DNA from: Prolixibacteraceae bacterium | Lineage (GTDB): Bacteria > Bacteroidota > Bacteroidia > Bacteroidales > Prolixibacteraceae | DNA length: 11,638 nucleotides | Assembly (NCBI GenBank): GCA_016788685.1 | Contig: JAEUSS010000343.1 | Location: forward strand, 1-11,638 | Reading direction: 5' to 3' | Shown here: in pieces, positions 1-6,551 of the stretch | How the letters are laid out: every line of letters starts with the position of its first letter | How positions within the stretch are numbered: the stretch's first letter is position 1 | The notes under the pieces: model-generated | The model's database searches: none | What the model was told of the DNA's origin: nothing | Seen by the model: only the letters and a program-made list of their open reading frames with translations | Translations under genes and position numbers: made by a program

Positions 1-63
1 AAAAAGCTTAATTTGACCAAAGATGAGAATCTCAACGATTTTCTTCTTCGGATTGACGAATAG
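1..63 (+). CDS. 3' end of an unidentified protein gene (partial)
   Basis: Frame 1 is open from the left edge to a TAG at 61-63 and encodes a charged C-terminus ending LLRIDE. The lysine-, asparagine- and glutamate-rich composition is like that of a real Bacteroidota protein tail, but 20 residues are too few to name a family. It runs in the same direction as the histidine kinase, 186 bp upstream of it. No T-rich intrinsic terminator follows directly. It could be a chance open frame. Confidence 0.4.
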   Translation, partial: KKLNLTKDENLNDFLLRIDE

Positions 64-148
64 GTCTTTTGTTTGATAATCAGCTAAATAATGTTGGTGT
101 ATAGGCGAAGTATAGTTTTAAGTTTACCTGATAATGCCAGATATTTCC

Positions 149-156
149 GACTTTTG
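149..156 (+). promoter_or_regulatory. candidate -7 box for the histidine kinase
   Basis: GACTTTTG matches the Bacteroidota -7 consensus TAnnTTTG at all defined positions except the first. A TTT lies 23 bases upstream (123-125). Transcription would start near 163 and give a leader of about 85 nt that includes the hairpin at 178-208. A second candidate, TAGTTTTA at 113-120, also misses one base. Neither is strong. Confidence 0.3.
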
Positions 157-177
157 ATGCGAAAAACCAGAAATATT

Positions 178-208
178 GCTGTTGCCTGAGATATACCCAG
201 GCAGCAGC
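178..208 (+). promoter_or_regulatory. strong stem-loop in the leader of the histidine kinase gene
   Basis: GCTGTTGCCTG (178-188) pairs with CAGGCAGCAGC (198-208) over 11 bp, with one G-T wobble and a 9-base loop. The sequence after it is A-rich with no T tract, so it does not look like a standard intrinsic terminator for the upstream gene. It ends 24 bases before the GGAGGA ribosome-binding site. A leader structure affecting translation or mRNA stability fits better, but that is inference. Confidence 0.5.
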
Positions 209-232
209 GAATTAATAACCATCAAACAAAAT

Positions 233-238
233 GGAGGA
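233..238 (+). promoter_or_regulatory. Shine-Dalgarno GGAGGA of the histidine kinase
   Basis: GGAGGA is the only strong Shine-Dalgarno sequence seen before any gene in this window. It lies 8 bases before a GTG (247) and 11 bases before an in-frame ATG (250). Spacing favours GTG and codon preference favours ATG, so the start is uncertain by one codon. Confidence 0.6.
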
Positions 239-249
239 TTTATCAGGTG

Positions 250-1935
250 ATGAAATTTAAAATTCCCAATCGGTTATTTACAACAACGATTTTCATGTTC
301 TTCACTCTTGCAGTAATTGTTGTTTTGGTAATTAGCCTTATCAATGAAAAGAGCAGAATTCAGGCATCTTTAGTGTTGGCACAGCATAGCCGGGAACAAA
401 TATTAAAAACCGAGAGTGTTACAGAAGCTTTATTGCTGACTGAAATCAGGTTTAAAGAATATTGTACCACCTTTGATGAGGCAGTTTTTGAGAAATACAA
501 AATACAGGTCGATGCATTGTCCCGGAATATTCATTTATTGTTGCAATCGATATCCAACGATTCAACAAGGGAAGGGGAACGTATTGACAGACTTTTTGAT
601 GAAAAGACAAGGGAAGCTGACGTTTATATGAAGTTGAGGCTGTTGACTGATTCGTTGATATTTTCTTCAGCAAGCCTTGAAGAAAATCAATCGGAACTGG
701 TTAAGTATGCGGGCTCCCGGACGAAAAAGACAATAGATACAATAAGCATAACCAAAGTATCAGAATCGCACAAAAAAGGTCTTTTAGGAAAACTAAAAAA
801 TGCGATTGTTGGAGAAAAAATACAACAAAGCGAGAATACAAAATTACTCATTCATTCTCCGGGAGAATCAAATAGCCCGAATGAAGATCCCTCGCAGAAA
901 CAGTTGCACGTCCGGAACGAAAAGACTGACCCGACAAACATGCGGAAGCTGATCAGAAATGCCTTCGAGTTGAAAGAGAGTGAGTTGAAGCTAATAGAGC
1001 TGAATAACAGATTAATAGCCGAGATAAGTAAACTCGTCACCGAGGTCAAGAATGATATCAAAGAAACCGAACTGAGCCGAAACAATTCGTTTTTAAACTC
1101 GGTTAAGGATTCTGCCAGTTTTCTCCAGAATGCCTTAATCATACTGATTCTTCTGGCGTGTATCCTGGCAACCTACATCCTGACACTCTCATACAAGAAT
1201 GAGAAGTTCCAGAAGAATATTATTGACCTTAACGACAAGGTGATGGAAGACTCCGTGGAGAAAGATAAGTTCTTTTCCATCATAAGTCATGACCTGATGA
1301 ACCCGTTCAATGCGCTCCTCGGCTTTAGCGAAATGCTGAATGAATCAGCAAGAAATGGTGATAAAGAAGATGTTATTGAATACTCTTCAGTTATAAATCA
1401 GTCAGCCAGAAGGATATTCAACCTGCTGCAGAATCTGCTCGTTTGGTCCAGAATGAAAAATGGTAAAATGAACTATTCACCCAAGCCGGTCAGGATTGAT
1501 GAGCTTATTTCCGATTCCATGATGATTCTAAGTCCCATAGCACAAAATAAAGAGATCAACCTGAGCTGGGAAGTAAACAGCGACATCACGGCAACCATTG
1601 ATCCGAACATGATTAACTCTGTTTTGCAGAATCTGGTTACCAATGCAATTAAATTTACTGAAAGAGGAGGGAGTGTTACCGTAAAGGCATTCGCAGAATC
1701 AGATCAACTGAAGTTTATCATCTCTGATTCCGGTGTCGGAATGAGCGAAGAACAAATCATGAAACTCTTTAAGTTGAATAAAACTTCTTCGGCAAGAGGA
1801 ACTGATGACGAAGTCGGGACTGGACTTGGACTCATCATCTGTAAAGAATTCATCGAGTTGCATCACGGGAAAATATGGGTTGAAAGCACTCCGGGGCAGG
1901 GAAGCGACTTCTGCTTTTCGGTTGCTTTGAGCTGA
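250..1935 (+). CDS. membrane sensor histidine kinase, orphan
   Basis: A 561-residue hybrid-free sensor kinase (562 if GTG at 247 is used; numbering here is from 247). A short N-terminus precedes a membrane helix at about 11-32. A long, charged, partly helical region of about 260 residues follows, then a second helix at about 293-315, so the sensor part is probably outside the cytoplasmic membrane. The HisKA domain has the H-box SHDLMNPF with phospho-acceptor His348. The HATPase_c domain has the N-box with Asn466, the G1 box DSGVGM from Asp494 and the G2 box GTGLGL from Gly524, so all catalytic motifs are present. I see no PAS, HAMP or receiver domain. The expected role is autophosphorylation on histidine and transfer to a response regulator, but none lies next to it. 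The ligand is unknown. The sensor half is more AT-rich than the rest of the window. Confidence 0.93.
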   Translation: MKFKIPNRLFTTTIFMFFTLAVIVVLVISLINEKSRIQASLVLAQHSREQILKTESVTEALLLTEIRFKEYCTTFDEAVFEKYKIQVDALSRNIHLLLQSISNDSTREGERIDRLFDEKTREADVYMKLRLLTDSLIFSSASLEENQSELVKYAGSRTKKTIDTISITKVSESHKKGLLGKLKNAIVGEKIQQSENTKLLIHSPGESNSPNEDPSQKQLHVRNEKTDPTNMRKLIRNAFELKESELKLIELNNRLIAEISKLVTEVKNDIKETELSRNNSFLNSVKDSASFLQNALIILILLACILATYILTLSYKNEKFQKNIIDLNDKVMEDSVEKDKFFSIISHDLMNPFNALLGFSEMLNESARNGDKEDVIEYSSVINQSARRIFNLLQNLLVWSRMKNGKMNYSPKPVRIDELISDSMMILSPIAQNKEINLSWEVNSDITATIDPNMINSVLQNLVTNAIKFTERGGSVTVKAFAESDQLKFIISDSGVGMSEEQIMKLFKLNKTSSARGTDDEVGTGLGLIICKEFIELHHGKIWVESTPGQGSDFCFSVALS

Positions 1936-1969
1936 CAGACTTCGGTTGCCTGCAATTGGTGTTTTGCTT

Positions 1970-3016
1970 TTATACGGATTGGTTTCGGAGGATATGCAGC
2001 TTGCAATCGTCCAGTTGCTCAAAGGCAATGGTTTCTCCGGAAATGTTCGGTGCTGCAACGCCTTTCCCGAAAAACTGATTGCCCGTATAAACAAAGGCTT
2101 CGTCCCACAAATTCAACATCAGAAAGCTGTTCAGCAATTTGCTTCCGCCTTCCACAATAACCGAAAGAATCTGGCGGTTATACAGTTCGGAGAGTAGTTG
2201 CTGTAAAATATTGTCATCGAAATTGAGCCGGATAAATTTCAGGTTTTCGGCATCCGTTTTTTCTATTTGGGTAAAAATCCAGGTTGGTGCCTTCCGGTCA
2301 AAAAGTTGCAGGCCCGAATCCAGCCGGCCGGTTCGGTCAATAACCATGCGGATGGGCTGATTGCCGGTCCACTCCCTTACGGTGAGCGCCGGATTGTCAT
2401 ACTGTGCAGTATCGGTCCCGATCAGAATTGCCGATTCTTCGGAGCGTTGTTTGTGAACCAGCCTTTTCGAGAGTGCGTTGGTAATCCAGGTCGGATGCTG
2501 TGTTTCGGTGCGGTCGGTGTCAATAAATCCGTCAAGTGTCTGCGCCCATTTCAGGAGAATATACGGACGCTTTTTCTCGTGAAAGGTAAAGAACCGGCGG
2601 TTTAATTCCCGGCATTGATTTTCGAGTACGCCGGTTGTCACTTCAATTCCGGCCTTTTGCATGCGGTCGATGCCTTTCCCCGCCACCTTGGCGAACGGAT
2701 CAACAGTCCCGATTACCACGCGCGGGATACGGCTTTCGATAATCAGATCGGAGCAGGGCGGCGTTTTTCCGAAGTGCGCACAAGGTTCGAGCGATACATA
2801 CAAAGTCGAATCAGCGAGCAAGGCTGGATTTTTGACCGAGCGGATGGCATTGACTTCAGCGTGCGCCTGTCCGAATTTTTTATGATACCCTTCGCCGATA
2901 ATACGGTCATCGTGCACAATTACGCAACCAACCATCGGATTGGGAGCCACATCGCCCATACCAAGGATTGCCAGATCAAGACAGCGTTGCATAAAAGTTT
3001 CGGGAGTACTCATCAT
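1970..3016 (-). CDS. ribD: bifunctional diaminohydroxyphosphoribosylaminopyrimidine deaminase / 5-amino-6-(5-phosphoribosylamino)uracil reductase
   Basis: RibD carries out the second and third steps of riboflavin synthesis in the cytoplasm: zinc-dependent deamination of the pyrimidine from GTP cyclohydrolase II, then NADPH-dependent reduction of its ribose. Numbered from the ATG at 3013, the N-terminal deaminase shows APNPMVGCVI (23-32), the zinc and proton-transfer motif HAE (His51, Glu53), and PCAHFGKTPPC with zinc ligands Cys78 and Cys87. The reductase domain starts near residue 150 with RPYILLKWAQTLDG and includes the glycine-rich VEGGSKLLNSF near its end. Length is 347-348 residues, normal for the family. 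Two tandem ATGs (3016 and 3013) are possible starts; the open frame continues upstream, but that part would run into prmC and does not resemble RibD. No FMN riboswitch fits in the 33-bp gap upstream. Other riboflavin genes are not in the window. Confidence 0.95.
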   Translation of the reverse strand: MMSTPETFMQRCLDLAILGMGDVAPNPMVGCVIVHDDRIIGEGYHKKFGQAHAEVNAIRSVKNPALLADSTLYVSLEPCAHFGKTPPCSDLIIESRIPRVVIGTVDPFAKVAGKGIDRMQKAGIEVTTGVLENQCRELNRRFFTFHEKKRPYILLKWAQTLDGFIDTDRTETQHPTWITNALSKRLVHKQRSEESAILIGTDTAQYDNPALTVREWTGNQPIRMVIDRTGRLDSGLQLFDRKAPTWIFTQIEKTDAENLKFIRLNFDDNILQQLLSELYNRQILSVIVEGGSKLLNSFLMLNLWDEAFVYTGNQFFGKGVAAPNISGETIAFEQLDDCKLHILRNQSV

Positions 3017-3025
3017 CGAAAAAAT

Positions 3026-3033
3026 TAACTTTG
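3026..3033 (+). promoter_or_regulatory. -7 box of the prmC promoter
   Basis: TAACTTTG is an exact match to TAnnTTTG. Transcription would start near 3040, about 10 nt before the prmC ATG at 3050, so the message would be nearly leaderless. The box lies one base from the opposing ribD -7 box. A clear -33 TTG is missing at the usual spacing, inside ribD codons. Confidence 0.5.
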
Positions 3034-3034
3034 C

Positions 3035-3042
3035 CAAAAATA
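3035..3042 (-). promoter_or_regulatory. -7 box of the ribD promoter
   Basis: Read on the minus strand this is TATTTTTG, an exact match to TAnnTTTG. Transcription would start near 3029, leaving a leader of about 13 nt before the first ribD ATG at 3016. No good -33 TTG is visible at the expected distance, which would fall inside prmC codons. Confidence 0.5.
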
Positions 3043-3049
3043 GCAATAA

Positions 3050-3901
3050 ATGAAGGCAGGTATCGCATCGATCCGAAAAGAATTGGCAGGAATTTATTCC
3101 GGCGGGGAAATTGAAAGTCTGATTTTCCTGATTTTTGAAAAGCTGAAAGGCTACTCGCGCACGCAATATCTGCTTGCGGCAGATGAAAAACTAAGCGAAG
3201 AAGAGTTGATCCGGATTGAGGAGATTGTGGCTCGCCTGAAAAACCACGAACCCATTCAGTATATCCTGGGCGAAACCGAATTTTACGGGCTACCGTTTTA
3301 TTCGGTCCCCGGAGTTTTAATTCCGCGGCCTGAAACCGAAGAACTGGTGCAGTGGATTATTCAGGAAAACCAGTTGCCGGCGCCCACGATACTGGATATG
3401 GGTACCGGAACCGGCTGTATTGCTATTGCGCTCCGGAAAAATATTCTGAAATCAACGGTGATTGCCTGCGATGTCTCGCCGGTTTGTATCGAAACGGCCC
3501 GTCGGAATTCGGATCTGAATTCGGCCGGGATTTCGGTTATTGAATACGACATGCTAAAACAGATTCCCGAAATCAGTCTCCCCGAACTGGACATTGTTGT
3601 CAGTAATCCGCCATATGTCCGCGAAACTGAGAAAGTAAAAATGGAGAAAAACGTATTGGAATATGAGCCGGAACTGGCCCTGTTTGTTCCCGACGAACGC
3701 CCGTTGCTGTTCTACGAGCGGATTGCTGATTTTGCCCGCAAAAATCTCAGGAACGGAGGCCGGTTATATTTCGAAATCAACGAAGCATTTGGGCACGAAT
3801 GCACTGAAATGTTGCAGGAGAAGGGATTTTCGGACGTCAAACTGAGAAAAGATATTCACGGAAAAGACAGGATGGTTGGGTGCAGACTTCTAAAGGCCTG
3901 A
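3050..3901 (+). CDS. prmC: peptide chain release factor N5-glutamine methyltransferase
   Basis: PrmC (HemK) methylates the glutamine of the GGQ motif in release factors RF1 and RF2 using S-adenosylmethionine, which speeds peptide release at stop codons. The 283-residue protein has the expected layout. An N-terminal helical domain for release-factor contact (about 1-80) ends in PIQYILGETEFYG (68-80). The conserved IPRPETEELV (91-100) follows, then the SAM-binding loop ILDMGTGTGCIAIAL (114-128), and the NPPY motif (Asn186-Tyr189) that holds the target glutamine amide. Length is close to the E. coli protein (277). The ATG at 3050 is the only reasonable start and agrees with the promoter position. 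It is divergent from ribD; a plus-strand EEP-family gene follows 133 bp downstream and has its own promoter candidate. Confidence 0.95.
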   Translation: MKAGIASIRKELAGIYSGGEIESLIFLIFEKLKGYSRTQYLLAADEKLSEEELIRIEEIVARLKNHEPIQYILGETEFYGLPFYSVPGVLIPRPETEELVQWIIQENQLPAPTILDMGTGTGCIAIALRKNILKSTVIACDVSPVCIETARRNSDLNSAGISVIEYDMLKQIPEISLPELDIVVSNPPYVRETEKVKMEKNVLEYEPELALFVPDERPLLFYERIADFARKNLRNGGRLYFEINEAFGHECTEMLQEKGFSDVKLRKDIHGKDRMVGCRLLKA

Positions 3902-3922
3902 AAAACTGATCGTAATCAGATG

Positions 3923-3960
3923 CTCCGGAAGAGACGGCAGTTTCAATACAGTCTCCGGAT
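3923..3960 (+). terminator. possible stem-loop after prmC
   Basis: CCGG plus AGAC (3925-3935) can pair with GTCTCCGG (3951-3958), with a 3-base bulge and a loop of about 15 bases, just downstream of the prmC stop. No run of T follows, so a classic intrinsic terminator is doubtful. It may only protect the 3' end of the message. Confidence 0.3.
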
Positions 3961-3976
3961 CAAGTCAACAATTTCA

Positions 3977-3984
3977 TATATTTG
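3977..3984 (+). promoter_or_regulatory. -7 box of the EEP-family gene promoter
   Basis: TATATTTG is an exact match to TAnnTTTG. Transcription would start near 3991, about 45 nt before the TTG start codon at 4035. No clear -33 TTG at the usual distance. Confidence 0.5.
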
Positions 3985-4034
3985 CATGTAGCGCAAACGA
4001 ACAGTGTGGAGTTGGAACATAAATCACCAATCTG

Positions 4035-5102
4035 TTGAAACAATTTTTTGTATACACGCTTTTACTCTTTAATCTTGCGGCAGTATTAGCACTTGCCTTT
4101 GCTACGGTTTCGGTTTATCTCAGTCCCGAGAAAATCTGGTTTGCTGCATTATTCGGGATGGCATACCCCTACCTTTGGCTCGTCAATCTGGTCTTTATCG
4201 TTTTCTGGATTATTATCAAGCCCAAGTTCGTATTTTTTTCACTTGTGGTTATGCTTGCCGGTTACAATCAGACCGGTAATTACGTCCAGTTTTCAGGACG
4301 AAAAACGAATGAAACAGGGATCAGGGTAACCAGCTACAATGTGAAATACTTCATGGGGAATACCGATTACCCGAATAAAGAAAATGCTGACCATATCCTT
4401 AATTTTCTGCGGAAAAACAATGCCGATATTATTTGTCTTCAGGAAGTGAGGCTCAACAAGCGGCAGGTTTTCGATGTTAAGAACCACAGGCTCCCGCAAA
4501 TCAACCACATTCAACTGGCACACAGCAGTAACGAAGGCGGACAACTGACCATGACCCGTTTCCCGATTTTATACATGGGCGAAATCAGGTTCAAAAATTC
4601 CGGAAATATGATCATCTATACGGATATGCTGATCAACGGAGATACAGTCAGGGTTTACAATTGCCATCTGCAGTCGTACCGGCTGCGTCCCAAGGAAATA
4701 AACTCAATTGACTCGATGGAGTTTGATAGCCACCAGAAAAACAAGGAGAAAATAAAAGAACTGAGCGTAAAATTCAAGAGTGCTATAATCAAAAGGGCCG
4801 AACAGGCTGCCGCACTTCGTGAGCACCTGGACCAGTGTCCGTATCCGGTCATCGTTTGCGGCGATTTTAATGATACTCCGGTTTCGTTCACTTACCACAT
4901 GGTGAGAGGCAACCTGGAAGATTCGTTCACACAGTCGGGCAAAGGAACAGCCAACACTTACAACGGCAAGTTGCCCTCGTTCCGGATTGACTATATCTTG
5001 CACAGTCCGAAGTTTTCGAGTTACAATTTCGGGGTTTCAACCTTGAATCATTCAGATCATTACCCGATCAGTTGTGACTTGTTTCCGGCGAAGAAAGAAT
5101 AG
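4035..5102 (+). CDS. membrane-anchored endonuclease/exonuclease/phosphatase family protein
   Basis: A 355-residue protein with three hydrophobic segments near residues 5-28, 33-52 and 54-76, followed by a complete EEP (DNase I/exonuclease III-like) metal-dependent hydrolase domain. Catalytic motifs in order: SYNVKYF with Asn102, CLQEV with metal-binding Glu137, NCHLQS with His211, CGDFND with Asp277 and Asn279, RIDY with Asp319, and NHSDHYP with Asp341 and the general base His342. The family hydrolyses phosphodiester or phosphomonoester bonds in nucleic acids, inositol phosphates or lipids; the substrate here cannot be told. The start is TTG: an in-frame TAA at 4020-4022 blocks extension and the first in-frame ATG is at residue 42, which would delete the first membrane helix that members of this Bacteroidota family have. 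Which side of the membrane the enzyme faces is not clear. It converges on the DUF58 gene with a 7-bp gap. Confidence 0.88.
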   Translation: MKQFFVYTLLLFNLAAVLALAFATVSVYLSPEKIWFAALFGMAYPYLWLVNLVFIVFWIIIKPKFVFFSLVVMLAGYNQTGNYVQFSGRKTNETGIRVTSYNVKYFMGNTDYPNKENADHILNFLRKNNADIICLQEVRLNKRQVFDVKNHRLPQINHIQLAHSSNEGGQLTMTRFPILYMGEIRFKNSGNMIIYTDMLINGDTVRVYNCHLQSYRLRPKEINSIDSMEFDSHQKNKEKIKELSVKFKSAIIKRAEQAAALREHLDQCPYPVIVCGDFNDTPVSFTYHMVRGNLEDSFTQSGKGTANTYNGKLPSFRIDYILHSPKFSSYNFGVSTLNHSDHYPISCDLFPAKKE

Positions 5103-5109
5103 TCAGCCG

Positions 5110-6039
5110 TCAGAAAAGTCGCTTTCTCTTGAGCAGATAGGAGTAAAGTACGTGTTTAAAGTCTTCGTTGATGTCGGCTTCTGCCATGTCAATGTGGTAT
5201 TGTCCGCAGCGGACCCGTATTTCTTCAAAATATTCTGAAACAGCTTTCCGGTAATTTGTTCTCAGCTCCCGGGGCGAGAGCCTGAGGTGTTCGCCTGTTT
5301 CCAGATCGACAAAGCGGTATGGTTGGTTCCCGAAATCAAATTCGTGTTCCTGTCGGTGGTCGGAGACATGGAAAAGCAACACTTCGTGTTTATTGTATTT
5401 CAGGTGCTGAAGTGCTTCAAACAGTTCGTCGGTGTTTTCCTGTGCAATTAAATCGCTGAAAAGGATGACCAGCGAACGCTTATGAATGTTTTCGGCAATC
5501 ATGTGCAGAACATCGGCTGTGTTGGTCCTTTTTTGCAGTAACGCCTGTTCCTGACGCAGCAAACTACCGAGCTGATTGTACAGCAAATCGATGTGAACCG
5601 ACGATAAACGGGCAGTGGAATGAAACCCGATCTCATCAGAAAACAATGAAAGGCCGACCGCATCGCGCTGTTTCCGGAGCAGATAAATAATGGCTGCCGC
5701 CGAATAAACCGAGAAGGCCAGCTTGTTGGTTCTCGAAGGTTTTCCTTTCTCAAAGGGGAAGAGCATCGATGACGAGGTGTCGATCACTAACTGACACCTG
5801 AGATTGGTTTCTTCTTCGTATTGTTTTACAAATAAGCGGTCGGTGCGGGCAAACAGCCTCCAGTCGAGGTGTTTGGTTGATTCGCCGGTATTGTAAAGCC
5901 GGTGTTCGGCAAATTCGACCGAAAAGCCATGAAACGGACTGCGGTGCAACCCGGTAATAAACCCTTCGACTACCTCGCGGGAGATGAATTCGAGATTGTC
6001 GAATTGCTGAAGCTGCTGGATGTCAAGGAGGTTGTTCAA
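5110..6039 (-). CDS. DUF58 domain-containing protein with a von Willebrand A-like fold
   Basis: A 309-residue soluble protein of the DUF58 family. The signature stretch HLDWRLFARTDRLFVKQYEEE (about 57-77) is followed by a VWA-like part with an apparently complete metal-ion adhesion site: DTSSS (Asp87, Ser89, Ser91), a threonine in RTNTAD (172 or 174) and Asp196 in LFSDL. DUF58 proteins usually work with a MoxR-type AAA+ ATPase as a chaperone-like pair for other proteins, often encoded with Bat or other VWA proteins; no such partner lies nearby, so its target is unknown. The start is TTG at 6039, since an in-frame TAA lies at 6052-6054 and the residues just after the TTG already look like the family N-terminus. 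It lies downstream of trxA on the same strand, with its own -7 box and a stem-loop in the gap. Confidence 0.88.
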   Translation of the reverse strand: MNNLLDIQQLQQFDNLEFISREVVEGFITGLHRSPFHGFSVEFAEHRLYNTGESTKHLDWRLFARTDRLFVKQYEEETNLRCQLVIDTSSSMLFPFEKGKPSRTNKLAFSVYSAAAIIYLLRKQRDAVGLSLFSDEIGFHSTARLSSVHIDLLYNQLGSLLRQEQALLQKRTNTADVLHMIAENIHKRSLVILFSDLIAQENTDELFEALQHLKYNKHEVLLFHVSDHRQEHEFDFGNQPYRFVDLETGEHLRLSPRELRTNYRKAVSEYFEEIRVRCGQYHIDMAEADINEDFKHVLYSYLLKRKRLF

Positions 6040-6065
6040 AGGTAAAACGAGTTAATTGTTTGGGT

Positions 6066-6073
6066 CAAAAGTA
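6066..6073 (-). promoter_or_regulatory. -7 box of the DUF58 gene promoter
   Basis: On the minus strand this reads TACTTTTG, an exact match to TAnnTTTG. A TTTT lies 19 bases upstream on that strand as a poor -33. Transcription would start near 6060, about 20 nt before the TTG start codon. It suggests the gene can be transcribed separately from trxA. Confidence 0.5.
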
Positions 6074-6098
6074 ATCAGACAATGCTTTCCGGAAAATG

Positions 6099-6135
6099 AG
6101 AAAGGCATAAGAACCGTTGTTTCCTATGCCTTTCT
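6099..6135 (-). terminator. stem-loop terminator downstream of trxA
   Basis: A perfect 11-bp stem (6099-6109 with 6125-6135; core GAAAGGCATA / TATGCCTTTC) and a 15-base loop lie about 20 bases past the trxA stop. On the minus strand it is followed by TCATTTTCC, a short, imperfect T tract. Its position between trxA and the DUF58 promoter fits a terminator or attenuating structure. Read-through to the DUF58 gene is possible because the T tract is weak. Confidence 0.65.
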
Positions 6136-6153
6136 TCCTGAAATTATCTTCTT

Positions 6154-6471
6154 TTAAAGAATACCGTCAACTTTTGAAGCGAGCGTTGTTTTTGGGGCGG
6201 CACCAACATGTTTTTCCACCACCACGCCATCTTTAAAAAACAGGATTGTTGGTATATTACGGATTCCGTATTTAGAGGCAATACCCGGATTACTGTCAAC
6301 ATCCACTTTTCCTACGATCAATCTTCCTTCGTAATCTTCCGAGAGTTCCTGAACAATAGGAGCTACCATCCGGCAAGGGCCACACCATTCAGCCCAAAAA
6401 TCAACCAAAACCGGCTTATCCGCTTGAAGAACCAATTCTTCGAAGTTTGCATCATTAATTTCTAAAGCCAT
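6154..6471 (-). CDS. trxA: thioredoxin
   Basis: A single-domain cytoplasmic thioredoxin of about 105 residues that reduces protein disulfides, such as those of ribonucleotide reductase, and is itself reduced by thioredoxin reductase. Numbered from the upstream ATG at 6477, it has the active site WCGPC (Cys32, Cys35) inside VDFWAEWCGPCRMVAPI, the buried Asp26, and the cis-proline Pro76 in RNIPTILFF. No signal peptide is present. Two in-frame ATGs (6477 and 6471) are possible; 6471 is preferred because Bacteroidota thioredoxins commonly begin MALE. It follows dnaE on the same strand with a 60-bp gap and has its own well-formed promoter. No thioredoxin reductase gene is in the window. Confidence 0.95.
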   Translation of the reverse strand: MALEINDANFEELVLQADKPVLVDFWAEWCGPCRMVAPIVQELSEDYEGRLIVGKVDVDSNPGIASKYGIRNIPTILFFKDGVVVEKHVGAAPKTTLASKVDGIL

Positions 6472-6521
6472 CGTCATCTATTTTTTATGTGTGAGTATTG
6501 TAACAAATCTCTTTGCCATCA

Positions 6522-6551
6522 CAAAATTAGCCTAATTAATTTTAAAAGCAA
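6522..6551 (-). promoter_or_regulatory. promoter of trxA, overlapping the end of dnaE
   Basis: On the minus strand TTG (6551-6549) is followed after 19 bases by TAATTTTG (6529-6522), an exact -7 box with good -33 spacing. The -33 lies in the last dnaE codons and the -7 begins just past the dnaE TAG. Transcription would start near 6515, about 44 nt before the ATG at 6471. This is one of the two best-formed promoters in the window. Confidence 0.65.

Noticed and set aside
1936..1969. Terminator between the convergent kinase and ribD genes
   Set aside because: Only a 5-bp imperfect match around GTTGC and GCAAT could be found in the 34-bp gap, too weak to call.
3017..3049. FMN riboswitch before ribD
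   Set aside because: Only 33 bp separate ribD and prmC, far too short for the element, and no conserved RFN motif is seen.
3014..3166. N-terminal extension of ribD by 50 residues
   Set aside because: The extra sequence is antisense to prmC, lacks RibD similarity, and would lie upstream of the predicted ribD start of transcription.
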